A model generated the notes under the pieces. That model was not told where the DNA came from and searched no databases. It saw only the letters and a program-made list of their open reading frames with translations. A stretch of DNA of 64,000 nt. Source: Glycomyces lechevalierae (GTDB taxonomy: Bacteria; Actinomycetota; Actinomycetes; Mycobacteriales; Micromonosporaceae). A program made the position numbers and the translations under genes. The DNA lies in NCBI RefSeq assembly GCF_027622945.1, contig NZ_JAPZVQ010000023.1, forward strand, positions 19,438 through 83,437, in the 5' to 3' direction. Every line of letters begins with the position of its first letter. Position 1 is the first letter of the stretch. Below are positions 46,591-54,668 of the stretch, piece after piece.

Positions 46591-48378
46591 TCAGTTCGAA
46601 CGCGTCTGCTCACGCCAGGAACCGTGCAGGCCCGCATACACCGAGCCCGCCTCGGCCGCCAGTTCGGCGTGCGGGCCCTGCTGCACCAGGTTCCCGGCAT
46701 CGAAGACGAGCACCTCGTCAGAGGTCTCGGCGGTCGAGAGCCGGTGCGCGATGATCACCGTCGTGCGCCCCCGGGTGACCGCGTCCAGCGCGGACGAGAG
46801 CCGCAGCTCGGTCGCCGGGTCGACGGCGCTCGTGGCCTCGTCGAGGACCAGCAGGTCGGGGTCGGCCACATAGGCCCGCACCAGCGACACCAGTTGGCGC
46901 TCACCCACACTCAGGTTCGCGCCGCTCTCCCCCAGCTCAGTCTCCAGGCCCGCGGGCAGCGTCTCGAGCCAGTCGTCGAGGCCGAGCTCGGCGAAGGCCA
47001 CATAGATCTCCGCGTCGGTCAAGTCCGGCTTGGCGAAGCGGACGTTGTGCGCGAGCGTCCCGTTGAACAGGAAGCCCTCCTGCGGCACCATCGTCACCCG
47101 GCCGCGCAGCGACGCGAACGTGACCTCCGCCAGCGGAGTCCCGCCGATGCGCACCTTCCCCGAAGTCGGGTCCATGAGCCGCGTGAGCAGCTTCGCGAAC
47201 GTCGTCTTGCCCGAACCGGTCTCGCCGACCACCGCGACCTTCGAATGGGCCCGGATCTCCACGTCGATCCCGTGCAGCACCTCCTCGCCGCCGGGGTACG
47301 CGAACCGCACACCCTCGAACCGGACCCCAAGGGGCCCTTCGGGAAGCGCCACGCCGTCGACCGGGTCGGCCACGTCGGGCTCGGTGTCGACGATGTCGAG
47401 CACCCGCCGCCAGCCCGAGACCGCGTTCTGGGCCTCGTTGAGCGTCTCCGTGCCGATCACCACGGGCTGGGTGAAGAGGATGACGAGGAACAGGAACGCC
47501 GTCAACTCGCCCACCGTCATCGACCCGCCCGCGACGAGGAACGCGCCGAGGACCACCACGACCACGTTGACGCCCAGGTACACCAGCTCCCCCGCGCCGA
47601 ACGAGAACGCCGAACGGCTGATCGCCCGGGTCTGGTCGCGCCGGTGCTCGTCGATCGACGCGTCGAGCCGCTCGCTCGTGCGCGCCCCGACCCCGTACGC
47701 GCGCACCGTGCCCGCGCCCACGACCGACTCGGCGACGGCCGAGAGCATCTTGGACACGCTCTTGCGCACATCCGTGTAAGCGGCCGCGAGATGCCCCTGC
47801 AGCCACTTGATCAGCCACGTGACCGGGATGAACACGATCCACACCGCGATCGCCAACTGCCACGAGTAGACCGCCATGACCACCGTGGCCACGACGATCT
47901 GCGCCGCCGCGGTCACGAGGACCATGCCGCCCTGCTGCAGGAACGTGCTCACCTGGTCGATATCGGTCGTGACGCGGGCGGTGAGCGCACCGCGCCGCTC
48001 CGACTGCTGGTGCAGCATCGACAGGTCGTGGATGTGCCGGAACGTCCTGCGCCGCAACGAGGCCAGCGCGTGCTCCGAGACGACGAACAGGCGCCGGTTC
48101 ATCAGGTAGTTGGTGCCCGTGGTGACCAGGAGCGCGGCGACGCCGAGGGCCGCGACGAGCACGACGTACCCGATGTCGGGCCCGCCCTCGCCGAGCAGCC
48201 CCTTGTCGAGGACCTGCTGCGCGCCCACCGGTACGACGAGCCGGCCGATCGAGGTGACCGCCGCGAGGAAGATCGTGAAGCCGAGGCCGCGCCGCAGCTC
48301 GGGCGAGAGCCGCAGGCCGCGTTTGACGGTCTGCCAGGGACCGGGCTGCGTCTGAGTGGTGTCGTCCTGCGCGCTCAC
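46591..48378 (-). CDS. ABC exporter, fused membrane-ATPase half-transporter (second subunit)
   Basis: A 595-residue half-transporter: membrane domain with six helices (about 25-320), then ATPase domain with Walker A GETGSGKTT, Q-loop VPQEGFLFNGT, signature LSVGERQ and Walker B LLVLDEATSAVD. It would pair with the upstream-encoded subunit to export a drug, lipid or peptide. The GTG overlaps the partner's stop (GTGA), so they are coupled; the longer frame into the partner gene is a shadow. The signature LSVGE deviates from LSGGQ, typical of asymmetric heterodimers. Confidence 0.94.
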   Translation of the reverse strand: MSAQDDTTQTQPGPWQTVKRGLRLSPELRRGLGFTIFLAAVTSIGRLVVPVGAQQVLDKGLLGEGGPDIGYVVLVAALGVAALLVTTGTNYLMNRRLFVVSEHALASLRRRTFRHIHDLSMLHQQSERRGALTARVTTDIDQVSTFLQQGGMVLVTAAAQIVVATVVMAVYSWQLAIAVWIVFIPVTWLIKWLQGHLAAAYTDVRKSVSKMLSAVAESVVGAGTVRAYGVGARTSERLDASIDEHRRDQTRAISRSAFSFGAGELVYLGVNVVVVVLGAFLVAGGSMTVGELTAFLFLVILFTQPVVIGTETLNEAQNAVSGWRRVLDIVDTEPDVADPVDGVALPEGPLGVRFEGVRFAYPGGEEVLHGIDVEIRAHSKVAVVGETGSGKTTFAKLLTRLMDPTSGKVRIGGTPLAEVTFASLRGRVTMVPQEGFLFNGTLAHNVRFAKPDLTDAEIYVAFAELGLDDWLETLPAGLETELGESGANLSVGERQLVSLVRAYVADPDLLVLDEATSAVDPATELRLSSALDAVTRGRTTVIIAHRLSTAETSDEVLVFDAGNLVQQGPHAELAAEAGSVYAGLHGSWREQTRSN

Positions 48379-50255
48379 GCCGCGGTCTCCTCGTCCTTGA
48401 AGTCGGGGTCGTTGAACTCGGGGTCGTCGAACTCGCCCTCGAATTCGCGTTCGGCCTCGGCCCGTTCGTAGGCGGTGACGAGGTCGGCGTACGGCTGGTG
48501 GGTCTTCAGCAGTTCCTGGTGGGGCCCGCGGGCGGTGATGCGGCCGTCTTCGAGGAAGACGACCTCGTCGGCGAGGGCGATGGTCGCGCGGCGGTAGGCG
48601 ACGACGAGGACGCTGGCGACGTCCGCGGAGTCCTTGAGGCCGGTGAGGATCTGGGACTCGACCTTCGGGTCGACGGCGCTGGTGGCGTCGTCGAGGATGA
48701 GGAGCCTCGGCCTGCCGGCGAGGGCGCGGGCGAGGGTGAGGCGCTGGCGCTGGCCGCCGGAGAGGGTGGTGCCGCGTTCGCCGACTTCGGTGTCGAGGCC
48801 TTGCTCGAGGGCGGCGGTGAACTTCTCGGCTCCGGCGGCGACGAGGGCGTCCCAGAGGCGGTCGTCGGTGAGTCCGGGGCGGTCGAGGGCGAGGTTGGCG
48901 CGGACGGTGTCGTCGAAGACGAACGGGATCTGCTGGACGAGCGCGGTGGTGCGGGCGAGGCTCGCGTGGGTGAGGTCGCGCAGGTCGGAGCCGTCGAGGG
49001 TGACGGTGCCGCGGGTGGGGTCGATGAGGCGGGCGGCGAGGTGGGCGAGGGTGGATTTGCCGGAGCCTGTGGCGCCGACGAGGGCGACGGTGGTGCCGGC
49101 CTCGACGGTGAAGGTGACTTCGTGGAGGGCTTCCTTGCCGTCGGGGTAGGCGTAGGCGACGGCGTCGAACTCGAGCCGGGCGGGGGCGGTGGTCTCGGGG
49201 AGTTCGGCCTGGCCGTAGGTCATGTCGCCGGTGGCGGAGAGGACGTGGTCGACGCGGCGGCGGCCGACGACGGAGCCGGGGAGGTCGCCGAGGACCCAGC
49301 CGATGGCGCGGACGGGGAAGGCGAGCACGGAGAACATGAAGGAGACGGTGACGAGTTGGCCGAGGTCGATCGCGCCGGCTTCGAAGCGGGCGAGGCCGAC
49401 GAGGAGGGCGACGAGGACGCCGATCTCGGGGAGCCCGGAGATGGCGGGTTCGAAGGCGGCGCGGAGTCGGCCGACGCCGATCATGGCGTCGCGGAGTTCT
49501 TCGGCGGTGGCGCTGAAGCGTTCGGTCTCGGCGGCTTCGCGTCCCATGGCCTTGACGACGAGGGCGCCGTCGAAGGATTCGTGGCCGACGGCGGAGACTT
49601 CGGCGCGGAGTTCTTGGGCGCGTTTGGCTCGGGGGGCCATCTTGGTCGCGAAGAGGGCGTTGAGGGCGAAGAGGGTGGGGAACATGCCGAGGGCGACGAG
49701 GGCGATGGCCCAGTCGATCCAGAAGAAGGCGCCCATGGCGATGACGACCATGAAGAGGGTGCCGACGGCGAAGGGCAGGGGCGCGAGGGGGCGGGTGGCG
49801 GCTTCGACGTCCGCGTTGGCGTTGGAGAGGAGGGTGCCGGTGGGGTGCTTCTGGTGCCAGGAGACGGGGAGGGCGAGGTAGCGGCGGGTGATCTGGCGGC
49901 GCCAGTGGGCTTGGACGCCGAACATCATGACGCCGGCGCCGATGCGGCGGGCGCACATGGTGGAGAAGCGGATGATCGAGGTGCCGAGGAGGGCGGCGAC
50001 GCCGATCATGACGGTGCCGAGGACGACTTCGCCGCTCTCGTAGGCGGGGACGGCGATGGAGGAGACGACCCAGCCGACGACGAAGGAGAGGAAGAGGGTC
50101 ATGGCGGTGTTGGCCATGGCTCCGACGGCGCCCACCGCGAACGGTTTGGGTTCGAGGCGGATCATGTCGCCGATGTTGCGCAGTCCCTGGCGGAGGATGC
50201 GGTCGTCGGCGGGCTGATCGTCGAGGGATGCGGCGGTGCCGGTGGGCAGCGTCAT
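48375..50255 (-). CDS. ABC exporter, fused membrane-ATPase half-transporter (first subunit)
   Basis: A 626-residue half-transporter with membrane domain (about 50-340), Walker A GATGSGKST, Q-loop VQQIPFVFDDT, canonical LSGGQRQR and Walker B LLILDDATSAVD. The Walker B is followed by Asp where the catalytic Glu is usual, so this ATPase site may be degenerate, common in heterodimeric exporters. An acidic tail (EFEGEFDDPEFNDPDF) ends the protein. ATG 50255 is preceded by GGAGA. It starts the two-gene operon. Confidence 0.94.
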   Translation of the reverse strand: MTLPTGTAASLDDQPADDRILRQGLRNIGDMIRLEPKPFAVGAVGAMANTAMTLFLSFVVGWVVSSIAVPAYESGEVVLGTVMIGVAALLGTSIIRFSTMCARRIGAGVMMFGVQAHWRRQITRRYLALPVSWHQKHPTGTLLSNANADVEAATRPLAPLPFAVGTLFMVVIAMGAFFWIDWAIALVALGMFPTLFALNALFATKMAPRAKRAQELRAEVSAVGHESFDGALVVKAMGREAAETERFSATAEELRDAMIGVGRLRAAFEPAISGLPEIGVLVALLVGLARFEAGAIDLGQLVTVSFMFSVLAFPVRAIGWVLGDLPGSVVGRRRVDHVLSATGDMTYGQAELPETTAPARLEFDAVAYAYPDGKEALHEVTFTVEAGTTVALVGATGSGKSTLAHLAARLIDPTRGTVTLDGSDLRDLTHASLARTTALVQQIPFVFDDTVRANLALDRPGLTDDRLWDALVAAGAEKFTAALEQGLDTEVGERGTTLSGGQRQRLTLARALAGRPRLLILDDATSAVDPKVESQILTGLKDSADVASVLVVAYRRATIALADEVVFLEDGRITARGPHQELLKTHQPYADLVTAYERAEAEREFEGEFDDPEFNDPDFKDEETAA

Positions 50256-50484
50256 TGGGTCTCCGGTCAGTGGGTTCGGGCGCCAGCCGTCGCGAACGCT
50301 GGCTAGCCGGTCGGCAAGCAACCGCTAGCAATCATGCCTCGCGCGTATGACAGTCGCCAACCGCAATTCCCGATCGGCGGACCCGCGATGGCCCGTGCCG
50401 ACGGCCCCGGCGCCGGCGGGACTGCGGCTTCCCTTGGGCGTTCGGCTTGGGCCCAGGACGAGAGGCACGTTCGGTTTCGCGGGG

Positions 50485-50672
50485 GATGTCACACCCTTGT
50501 GTCAGGGTTTTGACCGGGGGCCTGCGATACGGCCCTCAGCGGCTCGACCCGCGCCCCGGAAACGGCCCTCAATGCGAGCGTGGCTCGCGCCGGCCGGATG
50601 TCGTACCCGCATGTCAGGGTTGGAACCGGGGGCCCATCGATGTCCGATTTGCGGAGACCCTCCGCTCACGTT
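50485..50672 (-). repeat. Dispersed repeat family, copy 3 (both core types joined)
   Basis: In the 442-nt gap between the exporter and hisF, a minus-strand type-A core (50672 back to about 50634) with its tail (to 50599) is followed by a type-B unit (about 50590-50485). The type-B unit is nearly identical to the middle of the tandem array at 60.5 kb. The rest of the gap (50256-50480) shows no gene or motif I recognise. Confidence 0.88.
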
Positions 50673-50697
50673 GGCCCTCGGCGTCATCCCATCCGCG

Positions 50698-51462
50698 TTA
50701 GCGCACCGGGTGCCCGGCCTCGCGGAGCACTTGCTTGACCTCGCCGATGGCGACGTCGCCGAAGTGGAAGATCGAGGCGGCGAGCACCGCGTCGGCGCCC
50801 GCGTCGACTGCCGGCGGGAAATCGGCGGCCTTGCCGGCGCCGCCGGAGGCGATGAGCGGGATGTCGACCGCGGCGCGCACGGCGGCGATGAGCTTGAGGT
50901 CGAAGCCCTGCTTCATGCCGTCCGAGTCGATGGAGTTGAGGAGGATCTCCCCCGCCCCGAGCTCGGCGGCGCGGGCGCACCACTCGACGGCGTCGAGGCC
51001 CGTGGAGCGCTTCTGTCCGCCGTGGGTGGTGACCTCCCAGCCGGAATCGGTGTCGCGCCCGGAGGCGACGTCGGCGGAGAGCACCAGGACCTGGTTGCCG
51101 AAGCGTTCGGCGATCTCGGAGATGACCTCGGGCCGGGCGATCGCGGCGGTGTTGATGCCGACCTTGTCCGCGCCGGCGCGCAGCAGCCGGTCGACGTCGT
51201 CGGCGGTGCGCACGCCGCCGCCCACGGTCAGGGGGATGAAGACCTGTTCGGCGGTGCGGGCCACGACGTCGTACATGGTGGCGCGGTCGCCGGAGGAGGC
51301 GCTCACGTCGAGGAACGTGAGCTCGTCGGCGCCGGCCGCGTCGTAGGCGGCGGCGAGCGCGACGGGGTCGCCCGCGTCGCGCAGGTTCTCGAAGTTCACG
51401 CCTTTGACGACCCGCCCGGCGTCCACGTCCAGGCAGGGGATCACTCGCACCGCAACAGTCAC
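50698..51462 (-). CDS. hisF: Imidazole glycerol phosphate synthase, cyclase subunit
   Basis: A 254-residue (beta/alpha)8 enzyme that makes imidazole glycerol phosphate and AICAR with HisH. Catalytic Asp11 is in VIPCLDVDAGRVVKG and the second Asp in LNSIDSDGMKQGFD; GGGVRTADD and ASGGAGKAADF are phosphate sites. A TAGGCT box 6 nt before the GTG indicates a leaderless start. hisI, its usual neighbour, is about 10 kb away on the same strand. Confidence 0.97.
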   Translation of the reverse strand: MTVAVRVIPCLDVDAGRVVKGVNFENLRDAGDPVALAAAYDAAGADELTFLDVSASSGDRATMYDVVARTAEQVFIPLTVGGGVRTADDVDRLLRAGADKVGINTAAIARPEVISEIAERFGNQVLVLSADVASGRDTDSGWEVTTHGGQKRSTGLDAVEWCARAAELGAGEILLNSIDSDGMKQGFDLKLIAAVRAAVDIPLIASGGAGKAADFPPAVDAGADAVLAASIFHFGDVAIGEVKQVLREAGHPVR

Positions 51463-51518
51463 GCGGCAAGCCTACAGGCGGCGGGTGCGGGTGGCGTCCG
51501 CCATATTTGGGCATCGAA

Positions 51519-51573
51519 CTTGAACATGTTCAAGACGCGGGTGTAACTTCAGAAGCGAGTTGAACATGTTCAA
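51519..51573. promoter_or_regulatory. Twin TTGAACATGTTCAA operators
   Basis: Perfect palindromes at 51519-51534 (CTTGAACATGTTCAAG) and 51560-51573 (TTGAACATGTTCAA) lie 40 bp apart, about four helical turns. They stand between hisF and the membrane-protein gene that precedes tetR, the place expected for TetR operators controlling that operon. Confidence 0.8.
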
Positions 51574-51610
51574 TTCACGCCCTGAACCCCGTACAGAACG
51601 GAGCACTGTC

Positions 51611-52018
51611 ATGGACATGGCAGTCATCGGCTACATCGCCTACCTCCTCGTCGCCATCCCCCTCACCGTCTGGGTCGCCCGCACCCTGGGCACCAACGGG
51701 TACCACTTCATCAAGGACGTCTTCGCCGGCGACGAGCAGCTCGCCCAGGCCGTCAACAAGCTCCTGCAGGTCGGCTTCTACCTCCTCAACTTCGGGTTCG
51801 TGACGCTGTGGCTGCGCACCGCCGAACCGGTCGCCGACGCCCGCGGCGTCTTCGAGACCGTCGCGGTCAAGATCGGGGCGGTGCTGCTCGTGCTCGGGGT
51901 GCTGCACGTCGTGAACGTCATCGTGCTCAACGGCTTCCGCAAGCGCGGCCACGTCGACGCCCGGGCGCTCGCCACCCTGGAGCCGCCGCAGCCGCGGCCG
52001 CAGGCGCACGGCGCCTGA
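51611..52018 (+). CDS. Small membrane protein in a TetR-controlled operon
   Basis: A 135-residue protein with about three membrane helices (residues 4-22, 52-68, 82-104), containing NGYHFIKDVFAGDEQLAQAVNKLLQVGFYLLNFGFVTLWL. The family is unknown to me, though similar small proteins occur in actinobacteria. The ATG at 51611 follows GGAG; a TTG reading from 51560 begins inside the operator and is rejected. tetR follows after 19 nt. Confidence 0.8.
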   Translation: MDMAVIGYIAYLLVAIPLTVWVARTLGTNGYHFIKDVFAGDEQLAQAVNKLLQVGFYLLNFGFVTLWLRTAEPVADARGVFETVAVKIGAVLLVLGVLHVVNVIVLNGFRKRGHVDARALATLEPPQPRPQAHGA

Positions 52019-52037
52019 CCCAAGTAGGATCGCCTGC

Positions 52038-52748
52038 GTGAGCACCGAAGCCGAGTCCTCCGACGCGTCCGCCCGTCCTTCCTCGAAGGGCGAGCGGACG
52101 CGTCAGCGCATCATCGAGACCGCGCTCGACATGTTCGCCGAGCGCGGCTACGACAAGACGACGATGCGGGCGATCGCCGCCGAGGCCGGTGTGTCCGTTG
52201 GCAACGCGTACTACTACTTCAAGTCGAAGGAGCACCTGATCCAGGGCTTCTACGAGCAGGCGACGACCCGCCACGCGGAGCTGACCCCGCGCCTGCTCGA
52301 CGGCAAGGAGACCCTGGCCGAGCGGATCGAGGCGGCGCTCCTGGCGTGGCTGGACATCGCGGGCCCGTACCACGCGTTCGCGGGCCAGTTCTTCCGCAAC
52401 GCCGCCGACCCGTCGAGCCCGCTGAGCCCCTTCTCGGAGGACTCGACGGAGAGCCGCGACCGCGACATCGCGCTGTACCGCGAGGTCCTGGACGGCTCGA
52501 AGACCAAGGTGCCCAAGGACATGGCGGACATCCTGCCGGAGATGCTGTGGCTGCACCAGATGGTCGTGGTCCTGTACTGGGTGTACGACGCCTCGCCGGG
52601 GCAGGAGAAGTCGCGCGAGCTGGCCCGCCGGACCGCGCCCCTCGCGGCCCGCGTCGTGGCGCTCTCGCGGCTGAAGATCCTGCGGCCCTTGGTGAAGCAG
52701 GGCGAGGAGCTGGTGCGGGACTTCCTCATCACGCGGCGCCCGGAGTAG
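52038..52748 (+). CDS. TetR family transcriptional regulator
   Basis: A 236-residue repressor. The N-terminal helix-turn-helix (about 18-62) reads TRQRIIETALDMFAERGYDKTTMRAIAAEAGVSVGNAYYYFKSKEHL; the rest is a helical ligand domain. A TAGGAT box 7 nt before the GTG gives it a leaderless start of its own besides cotranscription with the upstream gene. The twin palindromes before that gene are the probable operators. Ligand unknown. Confidence 0.93.
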   Translation: MSTEAESSDASARPSSKGERTRQRIIETALDMFAERGYDKTTMRAIAAEAGVSVGNAYYYFKSKEHLIQGFYEQATTRHAELTPRLLDGKETLAERIEAALLAWLDIAGPYHAFAGQFFRNAADPSSPLSPFSEDSTESRDRDIALYREVLDGSKTKVPKDMADILPEMLWLHQMVVVLYWVYDASPGQEKSRELARRTAPLAARVVALSRLKILRPLVKQGEELVRDFLITRRPE

Positions 52749-52773
52749 TCGAGGCGCTCGACGGACGCGGCAC

Positions 52774-52803
52774 GGGCCGGCGGGACCAGTGTCCCGCCGG
52801 CCC
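52774..52803. terminator. Shared terminator between convergent tetR and the SCO5389-family gene
   Basis: A 13-bp perfect stem (GGGCCGGCGGGAC and complement) with a CAGT loop. Confidence 0.85.
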
Positions 52804-52834
52804 GCTCAAGCTGGTGGCCCGGTGAACCGCCGGC

Positions 52835-53245
52835 TCAGCAGTCGCGCAGTTCCGGCGACTGGTTGAGCAGCTGCCCGCGCGGGGAGATGAACTTGCGGTA
52901 CGTGTCCGAGTCGACCTCGGCGAGCGGGAACGCCGCGATCCGGTGGCAGTTCTGGAACGCGAGCTTCACGCCGTAGTGGCGTTCGAGCGCGCCGCGCATC
53001 GAGTCCGAGGCGAGCACCCGCAGCAGCTGCCCGCGCGCCTGCTCGTCCGGCGGCGGGGTGGTGTTGTCGGCGAACTGCGTCGAGCCGCTCGACGAGACCA
53101 CTCCGTTCTTCAGGTCGTTCACGACCTTCGCGATGAGCTCCCACGCGAACGGCAGCGACTGCTTGACGCAGTCGATGAAGTCGGCGTCGCCGACCTCCCC
53201 TGCTTCGGCCTTGGCGAGCAGGTCTTCAGAGACGTCAAGGGACAT
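52835..53245 (-). CDS. SCO5389 family protein
   Basis: A 136-residue cytoplasmic protein conserved in actinobacteria with unknown function. It carries SLDVSEDLLAKAEAGEVGDADFIDCVKQSLPFAWE, NTTPPPDEQARGQLLRVLASD, a GVKLAFQNCHRIAAFP segment and the conserved C-terminus QLLNQSPELRDC. ATG 53245 follows GAGAGGAG. The ATPase gene upstream on the same strand is its usual neighbour, suggesting a shared process. Confidence 0.88.
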   Translation of the reverse strand: MSLDVSEDLLAKAEAGEVGDADFIDCVKQSLPFAWELIAKVVNDLKNGVVSSSGSTQFADNTTPPPDEQARGQLLRVLASDSMRGALERHYGVKLAFQNCHRIAAFPLAEVDSDTYRKFISPRGQLLNQSPELRDC

Positions 53246-53360
53246 GCGTTCTCCTCTCGGTTCGAATCGGTTCATTGTGCTCGGTCGCGGTGACCCTCCG
53301 CTGTCGGGTAATCGACGCAGGGAAGTCCTGAAATGTTCAGTCCGCGGCGAGCGTCCAGTC

Positions 53361-53384
53361 GGGCCGCACGTCGCTGTGCGGCCC
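53361..53384 (-). terminator. Hairpin after the CooC-like gene
   Basis: A 9-bp perfect stem (GGGCCGCAC and complement) with a 6-nt loop, just past the stop of the ATPase gene. Confidence 0.75.
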
Positions 53385-53389
53385 GCCTG

Positions 53390-54358
53390 TCAGACTGCCG
53401 GGGCGCGGAGCAGGTGCTCGCCGAGCACGAAGTCGGGGACGATCTGGTCGGCGAGGTCCACGCCGACGCGGTCATTCCCCCAGGCCAGCGCGGCCTTGCG
53501 GTGGAACTCGTGGGCCTGGCGGGTGAACTTGGCCCAGTCCTTGCCGCCGTCGACGGCCCGTTCGCGGGCGGCGTCGACGACAGCGAGGTTCTCGGGTTCG
53601 AGGGCGCCGACGGGGCCGACGCTGCCGCGCTCGGCGGCCTTGACGTACTTGGAGCGCGAGCACCAGCCGGCGAGGGCGTCGCCCACGTGCTCGCGGAGGA
53701 ACGCGACGTCGTCCTCGTCGTCGATCTTGTTGCCGATCACGGAGATCCGCACGTCGTAGTCCTCGGCGTACCCGAGGTACTGCTTGTAGACGCCGACGCT
53801 GCGGAGGGTCGGTTCGCAGACGAGGAAGGTGTGGTCGAAGCGGGTGAACATGCCGGAGGCGAACGCTTCGGCGCCGGCGACCATGTCGACGATCACGAAT
53901 TCGTCGGTGCCGTCGACGAGGTGGTTGAGGAGCAGTTCGACCGCGCCGACTTTGGAGTGGTAGCAGGCGACGCCGAGGTCGTCGTCGACGAAGCCGCCGG
54001 TGGCGGCGAAGCGGATGCCGTCGTGCTCGGTGAAGAGCGCGTCGAGGAGCGGGTCGGATTCGCGCACGGTGAGCAGGCGGGAGCCGGGTCCGGGCGGCGT
54101 GGTCTTGAGCATGAGGTCGGCGGACGGGATGAGCGGGTTGGTGCCGCGCAGGTGGTCCTTGATGTCGGCCAGGTGCTCGCCGAGGACGGGGCCCATCGCG
54201 GCGGCTTCGGCGTCGAGGCCGAGGGCGGCGGCGAGGTGCTGGTTGATGTCGGCGTCGATGGCCATGACCGGGTGTCCGAGTGCGGCCGCGCGGCGCGCGA
54301 AGAGCGAGGCCATCGTGGTCTTGCCGGAGCCGCCCTTGCCGACGAAGGCGAGTTTCAT
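53390..54358 (-). CDS. CooC/ParA-type P-loop ATPase
   Basis: A 322-residue MinD/SIMIBI ATPase with the deviant Walker A KGGSGKTT at residues 8-15, switch-like VMAIDADINQHLA and FVIVDMVAG. These match CooC-type maturation or partition-like ATPases. It is not beside parB or an origin, so chromosome partition is unlikely; the SCO5389-family partner downstream is uncharacterised. The ATG at 54358 is preceded by a weak GGGGGA. The promoter gap contains a TTGAAA inverted repeat and twin CATGTCACATG palindromes. Confidence 0.9.
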   Translation of the reverse strand: MKLAFVGKGGSGKTTMASLFARRAAALGHPVMAIDADINQHLAAALGLDAEAAAMGPVLGEHLADIKDHLRGTNPLIPSADLMLKTTPPGPGSRLLTVRESDPLLDALFTEHDGIRFAATGGFVDDDLGVACYHSKVGAVELLLNHLVDGTDEFVIVDMVAGAEAFASGMFTRFDHTFLVCEPTLRSVGVYKQYLGYAEDYDVRISVIGNKIDDEDDVAFLREHVGDALAGWCSRSKYVKAAERGSVGPVGALEPENLAVVDAARERAVDGGKDWAKFTRQAHEFHRKAALAWGNDRVGVDLADQIVPDFVLGEHLLRAPAV

Positions 54359-54377
54359 TGCTGTGGTCCCCCACCAA

Positions 54378-54400
54378 TTGAAAATGGTTGTTGATTTCAA
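54378..54400. promoter_or_regulatory. TTGAAA-N11-TTTCAA inverted repeat before the CooC-like gene
   Basis: TTGAAA (54378-54383) and TTTCAA (54395-54400) form perfect arms in an AT-rich patch 20-42 nt upstream of the start. The patch is the likely promoter; the repeat is a candidate operator. Confidence 0.45.
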
Positions 54401-54461
54401 ATGGAGGGTAGCAGGGCGCGAATGTGACTGCGCCTCATACCGGTCGGTGCCTTGGCGGTGC

Positions 54462-54531
54462 CATGTCACATGTCAGACGGCACCGTGAACGCCGCCGCGA
54501 ACACGGGCCGCCGCCAGTGGCATGTCACATG
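54462..54531. promoter_or_regulatory. Twin CATGTCACATG palindromes
   Basis: Identical 11-bp sites with 5-bp arms around one base at 54462-54472 and 54521-54531, 59 bp apart, both extended by GTC on the right. They lie 100-170 nt upstream of the CooC-like gene in the 310-nt gap before the gluD stop, which holds no gene. Confidence 0.55.
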
Positions 54532-54604
54532 TCGCACAGCACCGGGCGCCGCCGCCGTGCGCCCGATCCGGCGCCCCGCCCGGGCGGTCGGCCCGGGTAC
54601 GGGC

Positions 54605-54638
54605 GAGGGCCCCGCCGCGGCAACACGGCGGGGCCCTC
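54605..54638 (-). terminator. Terminator of the glutamate transporter operon
   Basis: A 13-bp perfect stem (GAGGGCCCCGCCG and complement) with an 8-nt loop, 31 nt past the gluD stop. Confidence 0.88.
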
Positions 54639-54644
54639 GATGGC

Positions 54645-54660
54645 GCGTCACGTGTGACGC
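54645..54660. repeat. GCGTCACGTGTGACGC palindrome after gluD
   Basis: Seven-base perfect arms around GT, between the gluD stop and its terminator. A related phrase, GGCGCGTGACGCGTG with a following GTGTGAC, ends the window at 63975-64000 downstream of another gene. Confidence 0.5.
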
Positions 54661-54668
54661 GTGATGTG

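Noticed and set aside
46591..50331. A 1246-codon frame suggesting a single giant ABC protein.
   Set aside because: Its first half is a low-complexity Arg/Pro shadow of the partner subunit; the real genes overlap by 4 nt in different frames.
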